Positions 10,601 through 19,397 of a stretch of 64,000 nt of DNA are shown piece by piece. The stretch spans positions 1-64,000 of the forward strand of contig NZ_LAIJ01000004.1 of assembly GCF_001449115.1 (NCBI RefSeq), in the 5' to 3' direction. The notes under the pieces were generated by a model. The model made no database searches and was not told the DNA's origin. It was given only the letters and a program-made list of their open reading frames with translations. The stretch's first letter is position 1. The number at the start of each line of letters is the position of its first letter. The position numbers and the translations under genes are program-made. The stretch is from Occallatibacter gabretensis. GTDB taxonomy: Bacteria > Acidobacteriota > Terriglobia > Terriglobales > Acidobacteriaceae.

Positions 10601-11266
10601 AAGCGTGAACTCATGCGAGTTGGCTCGGGTTCCATTGATGTTGTAACTGTCCAGTCCGCCGGTGCCGGAGGCGCCAAACTGCCCCACGCCTGCAACACCC
10701 GGGATCAGGCGCATGTAATCGAGAACGTTGCGGCCGTTGGTGGCCACTTCCTCAAGCTGCTTGCCGGTAATCAGATCCGAGCGCTCGCCGGAATTGGCCT
10801 GCACCTGCAACTGACCGGTATCGGCCGTTACCGTGACTGAGGCAGACACCGCGCTGACCTGCAGCGTGAATGCGCCCGCGTTCAGGCTGTCTGCCGCACT
10901 CAGGAAAACGCCGGACTTGGTTAGCGTTCCAAAACCCTCCGCCGCCACCTGCACTGAGTAGGTTCCCGGCGGCAGGTTGGGAATCGAAAAGCTTCCGGTT
11001 CCGCTGCTGGTGGCTGTGCGGGTTACACCTTTGGCCGGCTCCGTTGCCGTAATGGTTGCGTTGGGAATCACGGCGCCAGTGGGGTCCTGTACTGAACCGA
11101 AGATCGATCCCGACGTCACCTGGGCCCGGCCAGCCGGAGCCAGACCGAGAACAGCTGCCAGCGTCAGAACCACACCCACAGCCAGTCTGGCCCACCGGCT
11201 ATGTGGTTGGTCTGAAGCGCCGAAAGCTCGTGAGCCCGATGCTTTTGAGACAGTTGCGTACAACAT
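7697..11266 (-). CDS. Oar-type TonB-dependent outer-membrane receptor
   Basis: This 1189-residue protein starts at an ATG preceded by AGGAGG four bases upstream. Longer starts up to 11329 lack such a site. After a signal peptide ending near GRAQV comes a carboxypeptidase-regulatory-like domain (VTSGSIFGSVQDPTGAVIPN, about residues 48-130), a plug domain (NGRNVLDYMRLIPGV region, then the SEVKVLTSNYQAEYGKASGG segment), and a long beta barrel that ends in a terminal aromatic strand (LGARISF). This is the acidobacterial Oar-like architecture. Such receptors take up bulky substrates through TonB energy, but the substrate here is not evident because no enzyme gene is adjacent. A membrane regulator is divergently transcribed upstream and could control it. 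Confidence 0.95.
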   Translation of the reverse strand: MLYATVSKASGSRAFGASDQPHSRWARLAVGVVLTLAAVLGLAPAGRAQVTSGSIFGSVQDPTGAVIPNATITATEPAKGVTRTATSSGTGSFSIPNLPPGTYSVQVAAEGFGTLTKSGVFLSAADSLNAGAFTLQVSAVSASVTVTADTGQLQVQANSGERSDLITGKQLEEVATNGRNVLDYMRLIPGVAGVGQFGASGTGGLDSYNINGTRANSHEFTLDGASNVDTGNNGGTHVTINPDAISEVKVLTSNYQAEYGKASGGQISVVSAGGTNTLHGNAHFFHRNDGMNATGWYNNFNDIPKELYRYNTEGIAIGGPIKKNRSYWFFSTEHYQQLVPGGTNSYYVPTTAERSGDFSQSIDSSGNPLTIYKPGTGTPYAGNKITSTDINPSIQAVYNLYVQPNVAGYGTVQDSYNRVDALSYQNPRHEYIGRADYQITPGERIFARWIGNYQSTVAPIGQLGLPCDGEVQIVGGCLNTQNGWNLAVDLTSTLRSNLLNEVNVGPSEYRSDTTGNNGNLSVGANNINLPLLFPVTSTTSIPDVGYSGNGQSYAWSYFGATPWYQANTTINVNDNLTWVKSNHTMKFGAFYQRNRKDQIAWGNSNGQFSFNNCATSSSPTNCATNLGSPFASALLGDFQSFDQSSSRPIGYFRYNQLEFYLQDTWQITPRFTLDFGMRFAWIPPQYDDKNQIALFDPSLYVQANAIHIDPSSGNPIPNTGNALEGMAYASNGSLPKGGWDDRGIMPEPRIGFAWDTYGDHKGVLRGGFGMSHDREEGNLVFNPAFNNPLLETTPSISSPTYLNFSQIANAPQSSPGTLSSITGVDRAGQVPTVYSYSLGVQREAGWGVTYDIAYVGTQSRHLITNYDINTIPYGTAFSKAAQNPANFAGGVVPNVEPNLPPEYAAAGYSFSGQYAYATDYLAPYSGYDQLPYTKFNGTANYNGLQASLQRRFSRGLTFGAVYTWSKSMTTESSDNGYVDPFNPKLYNYQVAAWDRRNVAAVNYVWDIPGVVKRFGGPHWLAYLTDNYELSGLSNFMTGTPNWTQIYVPGNQFDGGRQYSKTPPVTLSVDSSMKPILPAIGHPDPGTPDRLRSGGMQTWDMSLFKNIPLPGKQERSIQLRSETYNIFNHPNFASKDFGANVTLPSYNSQNNTYTPESISLDTGFGQPTSVYSQLGPGGPRVIQLGARISF

Positions 11267-11539
11267 ACTTCCTCCTGTTACTTGTTGCGTCATGAAAATG
11301 TGAGGCTTCACCCCACGTGAGGGGGTCATTTTTGCTTCGTTCTATTCCCCCGGAGCACATCAATGCCGGACATGCAAAAACAATGTCCAGCACTTTGCAC
11401 AACCGAATGACCCTAGGCTTGTGACGTAATGATGGTCATGACGACAGGCTGAGGAATTGCTGATGATTTTCTGAGGGCTTCTAATTTGCTGAAAATAGAC
11501 ACCTTATCTCGAAGCTTCTGCAGTGATAAACTGGTAACG

Positions 11540-13765
11540 ATGCCAGCAACTGTGCCCCAGAGGGGGCATTTTGTCATTGCCGAATGGACCGTCGAGCCTG
11601 AATTAAATGCAATTTCGAGAGACGGCGTGACCACTCACCTGGAGCCAAAGGTGATGAAGGTCCTTCTGCAGCTAGCCATGGCGCCGGGGCAGGTTCTTAG
11701 CAAAGAGCATCTCATTGAGGCCGTCTGGCCGGACACCTTTGTGAGCGACGACGTGCTCACTCGCTGCATCTCCGTATTACGCCGGGAGATGCACGACGCC
11801 CCCCACGCCCCCCGCTATATCCAGACCATCCCCAAGGCCGGTTACCGCATGGTGGCCGAAGTACGTTATATCGAGTCGCAGGAAAACCACTTCGCTCCTG
11901 CGGCATCCGAACCACCTGCAGCCACTCCGGGCTCGCCTCCTTCCGCAGAAATGCACAACCACATCCATATGCTGACGGCCGCACCGGAGACCGTGCAGCA
12001 ACCTCTTCGCAACTCATGGCTGCGCTATTGGCCGCTTCTGGCGGGAGCTGCCGCCGTGTTCGTGCTGGCCGCCGTAGGTTTTGCCGCATGGAGAGTGCAC
12101 GTTCGCCGGCCCCAATCGGCCTTCAACATCCTTCCACTTACCTCCTATGCCGGCCAGCAGGATCAGGGAGCGTTTTCGCCGGACGGTACCCGTGTCGCCT
12201 TTGTATGGAGCAAACCGGACGATAATGGCAGCCGTAACCTCTTTATTAAGCAGATCGGCAGCGAGACCCTCCTGCGGCTGACCGACAATTTAGACGAGTC
12301 TGATTACTCGCCTGCCTGGTCACCGGACGGCACACGAATTGCTTATCTCTCCTTCAGCGACAAAGGGCTAGGCATCTACGTGATCTCCAGCTTTGGCGGG
12401 CCGGCGCAAAAGCTTTACACCCCGCACAATATGGTGCATTGGGAGCAGCGTGCACTTTCCTGGTCTCCTGATGGCAAGTCTCTGATCTTTCCTGATGGCG
12501 TGCCGTCGTCCATCTATATGCTTCCGCTGGACACGCTTCAGGCGCACCTTGTCACCACACCGCCGCATGTGTGGGATGGCGACGTGAATCCCGCCTTCTC
12601 CCCCGACGGGAGCCAGATCGCGTTCATCCGCGCCATTGAAGGTGCGGTCCGCGATATCTATATCGTTTCCGCTGTGGGAGGTGCTCCGCGGCAGGTTACC
12701 CATGACGGCCGGTTCGTCGAAAGCCTGACTTGGGCTGCGGACAAAAACGGAATCCTATTCTCTTCGGATCGAGGCGGAGAATTCGCCCTCTGGAAAGTAG
12801 CCCTTCGCGGCGGTGAACCGCAACGACTGCCAGTCGGTGCTGAGAATGCATATCAGCCGGCAGTGTCCCCGGCTACTCATTCCCTGCTCTACACCGAGAG
12901 TTCAGCTACATGGAATATCCTTGGTTTCCGTTTGCATACGGGCCGCGAAGCGAATCGGCATCGGGAAGCCAACAAACCCGAAGCAATTATTTCTTCCACG
13001 CAGCAGGACTCGGCGCCATCCTTTGCCCCTGACGGTTCACGATTTGCCTTTCAAAGCTGGCGTTCGGGAGCCCAGGAATTGTGGCTCGCATCCCGTGACG
13101 GCATCACCTTACGACAACTCACCTGGCGCGGCCGCGGACTCACCGGCAGCCCATCTTTTTCCCCGGACGGTCAGCAGGTAGCCTTCGACTCCAGGCCCGA
13201 GGGTCACTCCCATATCCTTGTAGTCCCGGCGGCAGGGGGCGCACCGCGGGAAGTCACGACCGGCAATTCAAATGACATCCTGCCGCGCTGGTCAGCCGAC
13301 GGGCAATTCATTTATTTCGCTTCGAACCGGAGTGGCGTCTGGCAAACCTGGAAGGTTCTGGTTGCCGGCGGTCAGCCACAGCAGGTCACCACGAACGGCG
13401 GATATCTCGCCATGGAATCGCCTGACGGAAAGTGGCTCTATTTCACCAAAAATAACGACTCCGGTCTTTGGCGAATGCCTTCGGGAGGCGGTCCGGAAAC
13501 ACACATTTTGCCCCAACCGGCAGATGGCTTCTGGGGCTACTGGGCCGTCACAACTTCCGGCATCTATTTCCTTGATGCCAGCCAGCCGATATGGCGCATC
13601 CAGTTCTATGAGCCGGCGACCGGTAGAATTTCCACCGTTGCGGCACTCGACCGGCACCCCCCACCGTACTCCGGAATCAGTGTTGATCGCAAAGAGGATC
13701 AGTTGCTGCTCACGGACGAGGTGAACGCAGGCAGCCACATCACTCTCATACAGAACTTTCGCTGA
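11540..13765 (+). CDS. Membrane winged-helix regulator fused to a PD40/TolB-like propeller
   Basis: This is a CadC-like one-protein sensor of about 741 residues. The first 110 residues form an OmpR/PhoB-type winged helix (LEPKVMKVLLQLA, then the DVLTRCISVLRREM recognition region and the YIQTIPKAGYRMV wing). A transmembrane helix follows (LLAGAAAVFVLAAVGFAAW, about 175-195). The exported remainder has repeated PD40 propeller blades (AFSPDGTRVAFVWS, AWSPDGTRIAYLS, AFSPDGSQIAFI, SFSPDGQQVAFDS). The ATG at 11540 is chosen because the winged helix begins shortly after it; a TTG at 11486 would add 18 residues. It lies divergent from the Oar receptor, with about 270 bases between. The architecture is common in acidobacteria. 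The ligand is unknown. Confidence 0.92.
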   Translation: MPATVPQRGHFVIAEWTVEPELNAISRDGVTTHLEPKVMKVLLQLAMAPGQVLSKEHLIEAVWPDTFVSDDVLTRCISVLRREMHDAPHAPRYIQTIPKAGYRMVAEVRYIESQENHFAPAASEPPAATPGSPPSAEMHNHIHMLTAAPETVQQPLRNSWLRYWPLLAGAAAVFVLAAVGFAAWRVHVRRPQSAFNILPLTSYAGQQDQGAFSPDGTRVAFVWSKPDDNGSRNLFIKQIGSETLLRLTDNLDESDYSPAWSPDGTRIAYLSFSDKGLGIYVISSFGGPAQKLYTPHNMVHWEQRALSWSPDGKSLIFPDGVPSSIYMLPLDTLQAHLVTTPPHVWDGDVNPAFSPDGSQIAFIRAIEGAVRDIYIVSAVGGAPRQVTHDGRFVESLTWAADKNGILFSSDRGGEFALWKVALRGGEPQRLPVGAENAYQPAVSPATHSLLYTESSATWNILGFRLHTGREANRHREANKPEAIISSTQQDSAPSFAPDGSRFAFQSWRSGAQELWLASRDGITLRQLTWRGRGLTGSPSFSPDGQQVAFDSRPEGHSHILVVPAAGGAPREVTTGNSNDILPRWSADGQFIYFASNRSGVWQTWKVLVAGGQPQQVTTNGGYLAMESPDGKWLYFTKNNDSGLWRMPSGGGPETHILPQPADGFWGYWAVTTSGIYFLDASQPIWRIQFYEPATGRISTVAALDRHPPPYSGISVDRKEDQLLLTDEVNAGSHITLIQNFR

Positions 13766-14362
13766 TACCGCAATGCGGCGTTGGTAGCCTGACGGCTTGC
13801 GGAGATCACAGCAGCAAATCGCCAAGCTACTCGGGAACCACCGCTGGACCATACACCTTTACCGTAATACGTCATAGTCAAAGTGCGACTGCGTGCGCGT
13901 GCAGCTGTGCAATCCACAGCTTGTGGTCTCACCGGCTCTAATTTTTTGCCCAGGCCGATCCCGCGCTGGTGTTGATGAAGAGCATGGCCTACCTCTCGTT
14001 GTTAAATTAATAGGTAGCGGGTGAAGTCGTCCGTAAGCCACAAACGATAATGAAGTGATTAGATTTAGGCTGGTACACGGAACAATTTTTTCTTCGGAAA
14101 CCCCTCACTCTGCTTCAGGCCGATTGCCAAAACACTAACCCTCTATCCGGTACGTTTTGCCAGATCATTCAAGGGGCAACGGCTCGCATAACACTTGTCA
14201 CATTCGAACTTCCTGAGCAGCCTGTAATTCACACATAGATAAGGAATTAGCTGCTGCTTAATATATTTTTACCTGCTGCAGCTTCTCTCATACGTGCTCG
14301 TAGTTGGACTCTGCATCTATAATCGGCGTTTTGAGTTAATTCAAGCTTTGGTTGGGAGGATC
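13766..14362. other. Gene-free interval upstream of the oxidoreductase operon
   Basis: About 600 bases carry no frame with protein-like composition; the frames present have no ribosome binding site or family resemblance. The part from about 14180 to 14290 is AT-rich and probably holds the promoter of the following operon. I could not pick a single convincing -35/-10 pair. Confidence 0.4.
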
Positions 14363-15778
14363 GTGCCGAAACAATCTGGTTCTGAAACAATACTCCGTTC
14401 GTTCAATCGCCGGCGGTTTCTGAAGTCCGCTGGAACTGCCGCTATTCTTCCCATAGCTCTTCATGGGTACGCTTCGCAAGGTACGAAAGCTCCCGCCAAC
14501 AATCGCATCAACCTTGGCGTAATCGGCATGGGTTGGCAGGGGCCCGGCAATACGCAGGCTTTCCTGGCCTCACAGGATTGCCAAGTGGTCGCCGCGTGCG
14601 ATATCGACGCGAATCATCTGCAGGCCGCGCTCAAGATGATTAACGATGCCAACGGCAATGAAGACTGCAAGGGCTATCACGATTACCGCGAGTTGCTCGC
14701 TCGCGAAGATATCGATGCCGTGATGATCGCCGTGCCTGATCATTGGCATGAAATCGTTGCCACTGAGGCCGCGCGCCGTAAGAAAGACATCTACGCCGAA
14801 AAGCCCCTGGCGCATACGATCGCGGAGCAGCAGTCCATTGTGCATGCGGTCCGGGAAAACGGAATCATTTGGCAGATGGGGTCCTGGCAGCGCTCAGTTC
14901 CCATGTTCCATAAGGCCGCGGAAATTGTTCGCAACGGACTCATCGGTACGGTGACCCATGTGCAGGTCGGCCTGCCTGGCGGCAACGCGGACTTTGACGG
15001 CGTGGGCAAAGAGGCATTGGCCAAGCTGACGGCTGCAGGACAACAGGTTACGAGCCTGGAGAAAATTGTGTCGGGCACGCCGGCGTGGGATCTGCTGGTC
15101 ACTGACCCGCCGAAGGAATTGGACTACGAGATGTGGGTAGGCCCATCCAAGATGGAACCTTACATGCGGGCCCGTTCTCACAAGTCCTGGCGCTGGAATT
15201 ACAACACCGGCGGCGGCGAACTGCTGGACTGGATTGGTCATCATTGCGACATTGCGCACTGGGGTTTGGGTTTCGACAATTCCGGGCCGTCGGAGGTGGA
15301 AGGAAGCGGCGAACTGCCGCCCGCCAACGCAGTTTGGAACAGCGCGCCGAAATACCGGTTTGAGCTGAAGTATCCTGGCGGGGTCACGATGACAATCGCA
15401 GGCGGATATGACGATATCAAGACCGGTGTGAAATGGATCGGCACCGAAGGCTGGGTGTGGGTGGATCGTGATGGGTTCGATGCTTCCAATCCCGAATGGA
15501 AGCAAGGAAAGTATCTTCCTCGCGAGCTGCGCAAGGTGAAGCTCTACACTTCTTCCGATCATCAGCAGAATTTTCTGGACTGTGTGCGGACCAGGCAAGC
15601 AACTGTTACGCCTGTCGAAGTCGGGCACCACTCGGCAATCCCCGGACACCTTTGCCTTATCTCCATGCTCACTGGAAAAAAGATCCGCTGGGACGTGAAG
15701 GATGAAAAGATTCTCGGTGATCCGGCGGCGAGCAAACTGATGACACGCGAATACCGCGGTCCCTGGAAAATGAGTTAG
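14363..15778 (+). CDS. Tat-exported Gfo/Idh/MocA family oxidoreductase
   Basis: This is a 471-residue NAD(P)-dependent sugar oxidoreductase-type protein. A twin-arginine signal (RRRFLKSAGTAAILPIALHG) is followed by the Rossmann start (LGVIGMGWQGPGN) and the family motif AEKPLAH. The C-terminal alpha/beta half (YNTGGGELLDWIGHHCDIAHWGLG) carries the conserved DxGxHxxD-like segment. The GTG at 14363 is chosen because GGGAGGA lies directly upstream and the Tat motif then sits at the usual distance; a GTG at 14294 has no such site. Tat export fits a protein that folds around NAD(P) before transport. It leads a co-directional cluster with an isomerase-like protein and a second family member, which suggests oxidation and rearrangement of a sugar or cyclitol in the periplasm. 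Confidence 0.93.
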   Translation: MPKQSGSETILRSFNRRRFLKSAGTAAILPIALHGYASQGTKAPANNRINLGVIGMGWQGPGNTQAFLASQDCQVVAACDIDANHLQAALKMINDANGNEDCKGYHDYRELLAREDIDAVMIAVPDHWHEIVATEAARRKKDIYAEKPLAHTIAEQQSIVHAVRENGIIWQMGSWQRSVPMFHKAAEIVRNGLIGTVTHVQVGLPGGNADFDGVGKEALAKLTAAGQQVTSLEKIVSGTPAWDLLVTDPPKELDYEMWVGPSKMEPYMRARSHKSWRWNYNTGGGELLDWIGHHCDIAHWGLGFDNSGPSEVEGSGELPPANAVWNSAPKYRFELKYPGGVTMTIAGGYDDIKTGVKWIGTEGWVWVDRDGFDASNPEWKQGKYLPRELRKVKLYTSSDHQQNFLDCVRTRQATVTPVEVGHHSAIPGHLCLISMLTGKKIRWDVKDEKILGDPAASKLMTREYRGPWKMS

Positions 15779-15901
15779 GTGCTCCGCGGTCTGTAGCCAG
15801 ATCTCATTCAGCCGGCTATCGGATCGCGGAAGCATTTGAAAGGCTCTGCAATTTAGCCTGAGCTCGGGCCGAAAGTAGATGGCCGATTCAATTGGAGGAA
15901 T

Positions 15902-16795
15902 ATGAGAGCGGTGACACGCAGGAAGTTTGTTGGCGGGGCGGTAGCAGTTGCCGCACTCTCTTCAACGAAGTTTTCGTTTGGACTGCCAATGGGACTTGTC
16001 CAAGGCATCCAGTTGTACAGTGTGCGTCAGCAGATGGCGCAGGATTTTGAAGGAGCGCTGGCGGCGGTGCGCGAAGCCGGGTTTGTTGAAGTGGAATCTG
16101 CCTCGCTGCCGAAGAAGCCGGCGACGGAGATCCGTGCGGCGCTCGACAAGGCGGGGCTGAAGTGCGTCAGCTCGCACCGCTCCTTTGACGACATTACCAA
16201 GAATCTGGATGCCACCACGGAGTTTGAGAAGATTCTCGGCGTGAGCTACATCATCTGTCCAAGTCCAGGCCGCAGAAAACCCGCCGTTTCCGACGTCTGG
16301 CCGGGGTCATTCACCATCGACGATTGGAAGTACAACGCGGAAGAGTTCAACAAAACCGGTGAGAAGCTGAAGAAGGCTGGCATCACCTTCGGCTACCACA
16401 ATCATTGGATGGAGTTCACGCCCGCTGATGGCAAAATACCTTACGAAGAATTACTTCGCCTCTGCGAACCCGACAAGATGACTTTCGAGATGGATTGCGG
16501 CTGGGTTAAGGTCGCAGGCCAGGACCCCGTTGCCCTGATGAAGAAGTACCCGCATCGTTTCTCCATGCTGCACGTGAAGGACTTCCATCTTCCGCCTGAT
16601 ATCTCGTATGCAACGCATCAAGAGGCGAAGGTAACGGAGTTGGGCCGCGGATCGATTGACTACCGGCCGATCTTTGCACAGGCGGCTAAAAACCAGAAGG
16701 TTACACATGCCTTTGTCGAGCAGGAGGAATTCGATATCCCCTGGCAGGAGTCTCTGAAAGTGGACGCGGATTACCTGAAAAACCTTAGCATTTAG
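15902..16795 (+). CDS. Exported sugar phosphate isomerase/epimerase-like TIM barrel
   Basis: This is a 297-residue protein of the AP-endonuclease-2/xylose-isomerase-like TIM-barrel superfamily, with GGAGG four bases ahead of its ATG. The N-terminus is a Tat-like signal (TRRKFVGGAVAVAALSS). Barrel strands are visible as GIQLYSVRQQM near the start, GYHNHWMEF, FEMDCGWV and MLHVKDFH, which hold the usual metal-binding Glu, Asp and His positions. Members of this family isomerise or epimerise sugars and cyclitols. Sitting between two exported Gfo/Idh/MocA proteins, it likely works on the same substrate in the periplasm. The exact reaction cannot be told from sequence. Confidence 0.9.
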   Translation: MRAVTRRKFVGGAVAVAALSSTKFSFGLPMGLVQGIQLYSVRQQMAQDFEGALAAVREAGFVEVESASLPKKPATEIRAALDKAGLKCVSSHRSFDDITKNLDATTEFEKILGVSYIICPSPGRRKPAVSDVWPGSFTIDDWKYNAEEFNKTGEKLKKAGITFGYHNHWMEFTPADGKIPYEELLRLCEPDKMTFEMDCGWVKVAGQDPVALMKKYPHRFSMLHVKDFHLPPDISYATHQEAKVTELGRGSIDYRPIFAQAAKNQKVTHAFVEQEEFDIPWQESLKVDADYLKNLSI

Positions 16796-16819
16796 CGTAT
16801 CTCAACCGTCCGAGGATAC

Positions 16820-17362
16820 ATGACTGATTCAACTGAATTGAAACCGGCTCCTGTCCCACAAGCACGTTGGGACTTTACCTTCGCCTTTCTAATTTTGCGC
16901 TTTTGGCTTGGCGCGCGCGCACTGTTCGTCGGCATTCAGAAGTTCGCCGTGTATAAGTCCGTGGCGATGCCGCTTATCGATCCTTCCACCGGACAGCCCG
17001 ATGCAAGCGGCGTGATGATCAACGTGAACGTCAAGTCGTATGCGCTGGCCAATTATGCAGGCATACCGGTGGCGTTCAAAGACAAATTTGCGCATGAGCC
17101 TCTGCTTCCGAAATTCGCATTGGTGCTGTTCGATCGTCTGCTCGGACCTGCATTTATTCTGGCCGGTGTCATGCTTATCATTGGCCTGGGAACACGCCTG
17201 TCTCTGCTTGTCCAGGCAGTCCTCTTCCTTGCGCTCACCATAGGCTTGATCCTGATCGATCAGAACGATGGCGTGGCATATCTTGGTATTCATATAGGCC
17301 TGGTCTCTGCCGCATTCCTACTGGCACAACACAACAGATTTGTGGTCCTCAAAAAATGGTAG
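16820..17362 (+). CDS. DoxX-like integral membrane protein
   Basis: This 180-residue protein has four predicted membrane helices (around 20-40, 105-125, 128-147 and 150-170) and resembles the DoxX/DoxX-like family. Between helices 1 and 2 is a polar insert of about 60 residues (the SVAMPLIDPSTGQPDASG region onward) that would face the periplasm. GAGGATAC precedes the ATG. The 3' end overlaps the next oxidoreductase gene by seven bases, indicating translational coupling. DoxX-type proteins are sometimes membrane partners of quinone-linked oxidases. Here it could pass electrons from the exported oxidoreductases to the membrane, which is inference only. Confidence 0.75.
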   Translation: MTDSTELKPAPVPQARWDFTFAFLILRFWLGARALFVGIQKFAVYKSVAMPLIDPSTGQPDASGVMINVNVKSYALANYAGIPVAFKDKFAHEPLLPKFALVLFDRLLGPAFILAGVMLIIGLGTRLSLLVQAVLFLALTIGLILIDQNDGVAYLGIHIGLVSAAFLLAQHNRFVVLKKW

Positions 17363-18699
17363 ATAAACTCCTGAATCGTCGTGAATTTATCGGCACGACA
17401 GCGGTTGCCGGTGCAGGTCTGTTATTGGAAGCATGCAAGTCCGACTCCGATGCGCAGAAGGCAGTGGTAAAGAAGTCTTCGCTTAACACTCTCAACGTCG
17501 CTCTCATCGGTTATGGCGAAGAAGGCAAGATCCTGCTGGAATCTTTGCTGAATATCGAGGGCGTCAGGCTTGTGGCCTTGTGCGACATCTGGGATTACCA
17601 CCGCAACGAAGGCGGACGCTACCTGCAGAAGCTCGGCAATGAGGTTCGCACATACGAGAATTACGAAGACCTCCTTGCGAAGGAAAAAGATCTGCAGGCG
17701 GTTCTTATCGCCACACCGGATTTCTGGCATGCTCCAATGACCAACACATGCCTGAAGGCAGGCTTGCATGTGTATTGCGAAAAGATGATGAGCAACACGA
17801 TTGACGGTGCGCGCTCTATGGTGAAGACCATGCGCGAGACCGGAAAGCTGTTGCAGATCGGCCATCAAAGGCGCAGTAATCCCCGGTATCTTTTTACCCT
17901 GAACCGTCTGCTCCATGAGGCAAAGTTTTGCGGACGTCTGACGGCAGTACAGGGACAATGGAACCGCGCAGTCAAGGAAGACTTCGGCTGGCCCAAGAAG
18001 TTCGAGATGCCAGCGAACATGCTCACCAAGTACGGCTATAAAGACATGCACCAGTTCCGCAATTGGCGCTGGTACAAAGGGCTCGGCGGCGGTCCGTTGT
18101 CTGACCTTGGCGCGCATCAGATCGATATCTTCAACTGGTGGATGGGTACCACACCGAAATCCGTCATGGCGAGTGGTGGCCTAGATTACTTCAAGAATCA
18201 TGACTGGTATGACAACGCGATGGTCATCTACGAGTATCCAATGGCCGAGGGTGTGGCGCGGGCGTTCTATCAGGTACAGACGACCACCAGTGCGGGCGGC
18301 GGTTACTTCGAGATGTTTATGGGGGACGATGGCACCATCAAGATGTCCGAAGACCCGTCGCTATGTGCGATCTATCGTGAGGCTCGCGCCGATGCGGTTT
18401 CATGGGATGATCTAACTCAGAAAGGCTACGTTCGCGCGAAGCCGACCTCAGCTGAAGACGCTGCGAAAGTGGATGTTCGCGAAACAGCACAGTTGGCGGA
18501 ATACGAAATCCCCGTGTTTTTCAATAAGCCGCCGCATCAGCCGCACCTTGAAAATTTCTTCAACACGATCCGCGGAACAGCAAAGTTGAATTGTCCTGGC
18601 GACGAAGCTTTTACGAGCGAATACGTCATCCATAGGGCGAACGATGCCGTCGCCGCGCAGACAAGACTTGTAATTACTACCGACGAAGTGAGGGCTTAA
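17356..18699 (+). CDS. Second exported Gfo/Idh/MocA family oxidoreductase
   Basis: This 447-residue protein starts with a twin-arginine-like signal (NRREFIGTTAVAGAGLLLEAC). Its cysteine follows a hydrophobic stretch, so it may be a Tat-exported lipoprotein. The nucleotide-binding start reads LNVALIGYGEEGKILLESL. The usual EKP motif is EKM (VYCEKMMSNT), as in a subgroup of the family. The C-terminal half has GGGPLSDLGAHQIDIFNWW, containing the conserved Asp and His. It overlaps the DoxX-like gene by seven bases and is followed four bases later by the discoidin-like gene. It differs clearly from the first oxidoreductase of this cluster, so the two may oxidise and re-reduce successive intermediates. 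Confidence 0.92.
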   Translation: MVDKLLNRREFIGTTAVAGAGLLLEACKSDSDAQKAVVKKSSLNTLNVALIGYGEEGKILLESLLNIEGVRLVALCDIWDYHRNEGGRYLQKLGNEVRTYENYEDLLAKEKDLQAVLIATPDFWHAPMTNTCLKAGLHVYCEKMMSNTIDGARSMVKTMRETGKLLQIGHQRRSNPRYLFTLNRLLHEAKFCGRLTAVQGQWNRAVKEDFGWPKKFEMPANMLTKYGYKDMHQFRNWRWYKGLGGGPLSDLGAHQIDIFNWWMGTTPKSVMASGGLDYFKNHDWYDNAMVIYEYPMAEGVARAFYQVQTTTSAGGGYFEMFMGDDGTIKMSEDPSLCAIYREARADAVSWDDLTQKGYVRAKPTSAEDAAKVDVRETAQLAEYEIPVFFNKPPHQPHLENFFNTIRGTAKLNCPGDEAFTSEYVIHRANDAVAAQTRLVITTDEVRA

Positions 18700-18703
18700 T
18701 ACC

Positions 18704-19372
18704 ATGAGAAGAATTGTTTCCATAAATCTTGCTGTACTGGCTGGGGTGTTTGTTGCGATTGCTGCACAGGCCCAGGATAAAGTGCCGCTGCAGACTCAAC
18801 TGCCAAAGCCTCTCTTTGTAGGAACGCCTGTGCCGCTCAACGTGCCTAACCTTGAGCCTCCGATGAAGGGCAAGCGGCCTGATTTTTATGTTCCCGCGGG
18901 CACAGTGAACCTCGCCAAAAACAAGAAAATTACGGCCAGCGACAACAGTCCTGTAGTGGGGACGTTGGATCTGGTCAATGATGGCGATAAAGCCGGCGAC
19001 GAGGGATCATGGGTTGAACTTGGGCCTGGCAAGCAATGGGTACAAATCGATCTCGCGAAAACCGCGAATATCTATGCGATCCTCGTCTGGCACTTCCACT
19101 CGCAGGCGCGTGTGTATCGCGATGTTGTGGTACAGGTCTCAGATGATGCGACGTTCAAGTCGGGCGTGACGACCATCTTCAACAACGATTTCAAGAATGA
19201 CCTTAGTCTCGGCGCAGGCAAGGATCTGAATTACGTCGAAACTTACCAGGGCAAGCTTATTGACGCCAAAGGTGTAAAGGGGCGTTATGTTCGTCTCTAC
19301 AGCAACGGAAACACGACCAACAAACTGAACGACTACATTGAGGTTGAAGTGTGGGGCAAGCCCGCTGCCTGA
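18704..19372 (+). CDS. Exported discoidin (F5/8 type C)-like domain protein
   Basis: This 222-residue protein has a Sec signal peptide (MRRIVSINLAVLAGVFVAIAAQAQ) and a single C-terminal jelly-roll-type domain from about residue 65. Its signature is NLAKNKKITASDNSP, WVQIDLAKTANIYAILVWH, VVVQVSDDATF and KGRYVRLYSNGNT, matching the F5/8 type C carbohydrate-binding fold. It starts four bases after the second oxidoreductase gene, so it belongs to the same transcript. A plausible role is to bind glycan or present substrate to the exported enzymes. No catalytic motif is seen. Confidence 0.82.
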   Translation: MRRIVSINLAVLAGVFVAIAAQAQDKVPLQTQLPKPLFVGTPVPLNVPNLEPPMKGKRPDFYVPAGTVNLAKNKKITASDNSPVVGTLDLVNDGDKAGDEGSWVELGPGKQWVQIDLAKTANIYAILVWHFHSQARVYRDVVVQVSDDATFKSGVTTIFNNDFKNDLSLGAGKDLNYVETYQGKLIDAKGVKGRYVRLYSNGNTTNKLNDYIEVEVWGKPAA

Positions 19373-19397
19373 GCGGGCTCATTACGATGCTGCCGGC

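Noticed and set aside
14894..15835. Minus-strand frame of 313 codons
   Set aside because: It is antisense to the Gfo/Idh/MocA gene and has no family features.
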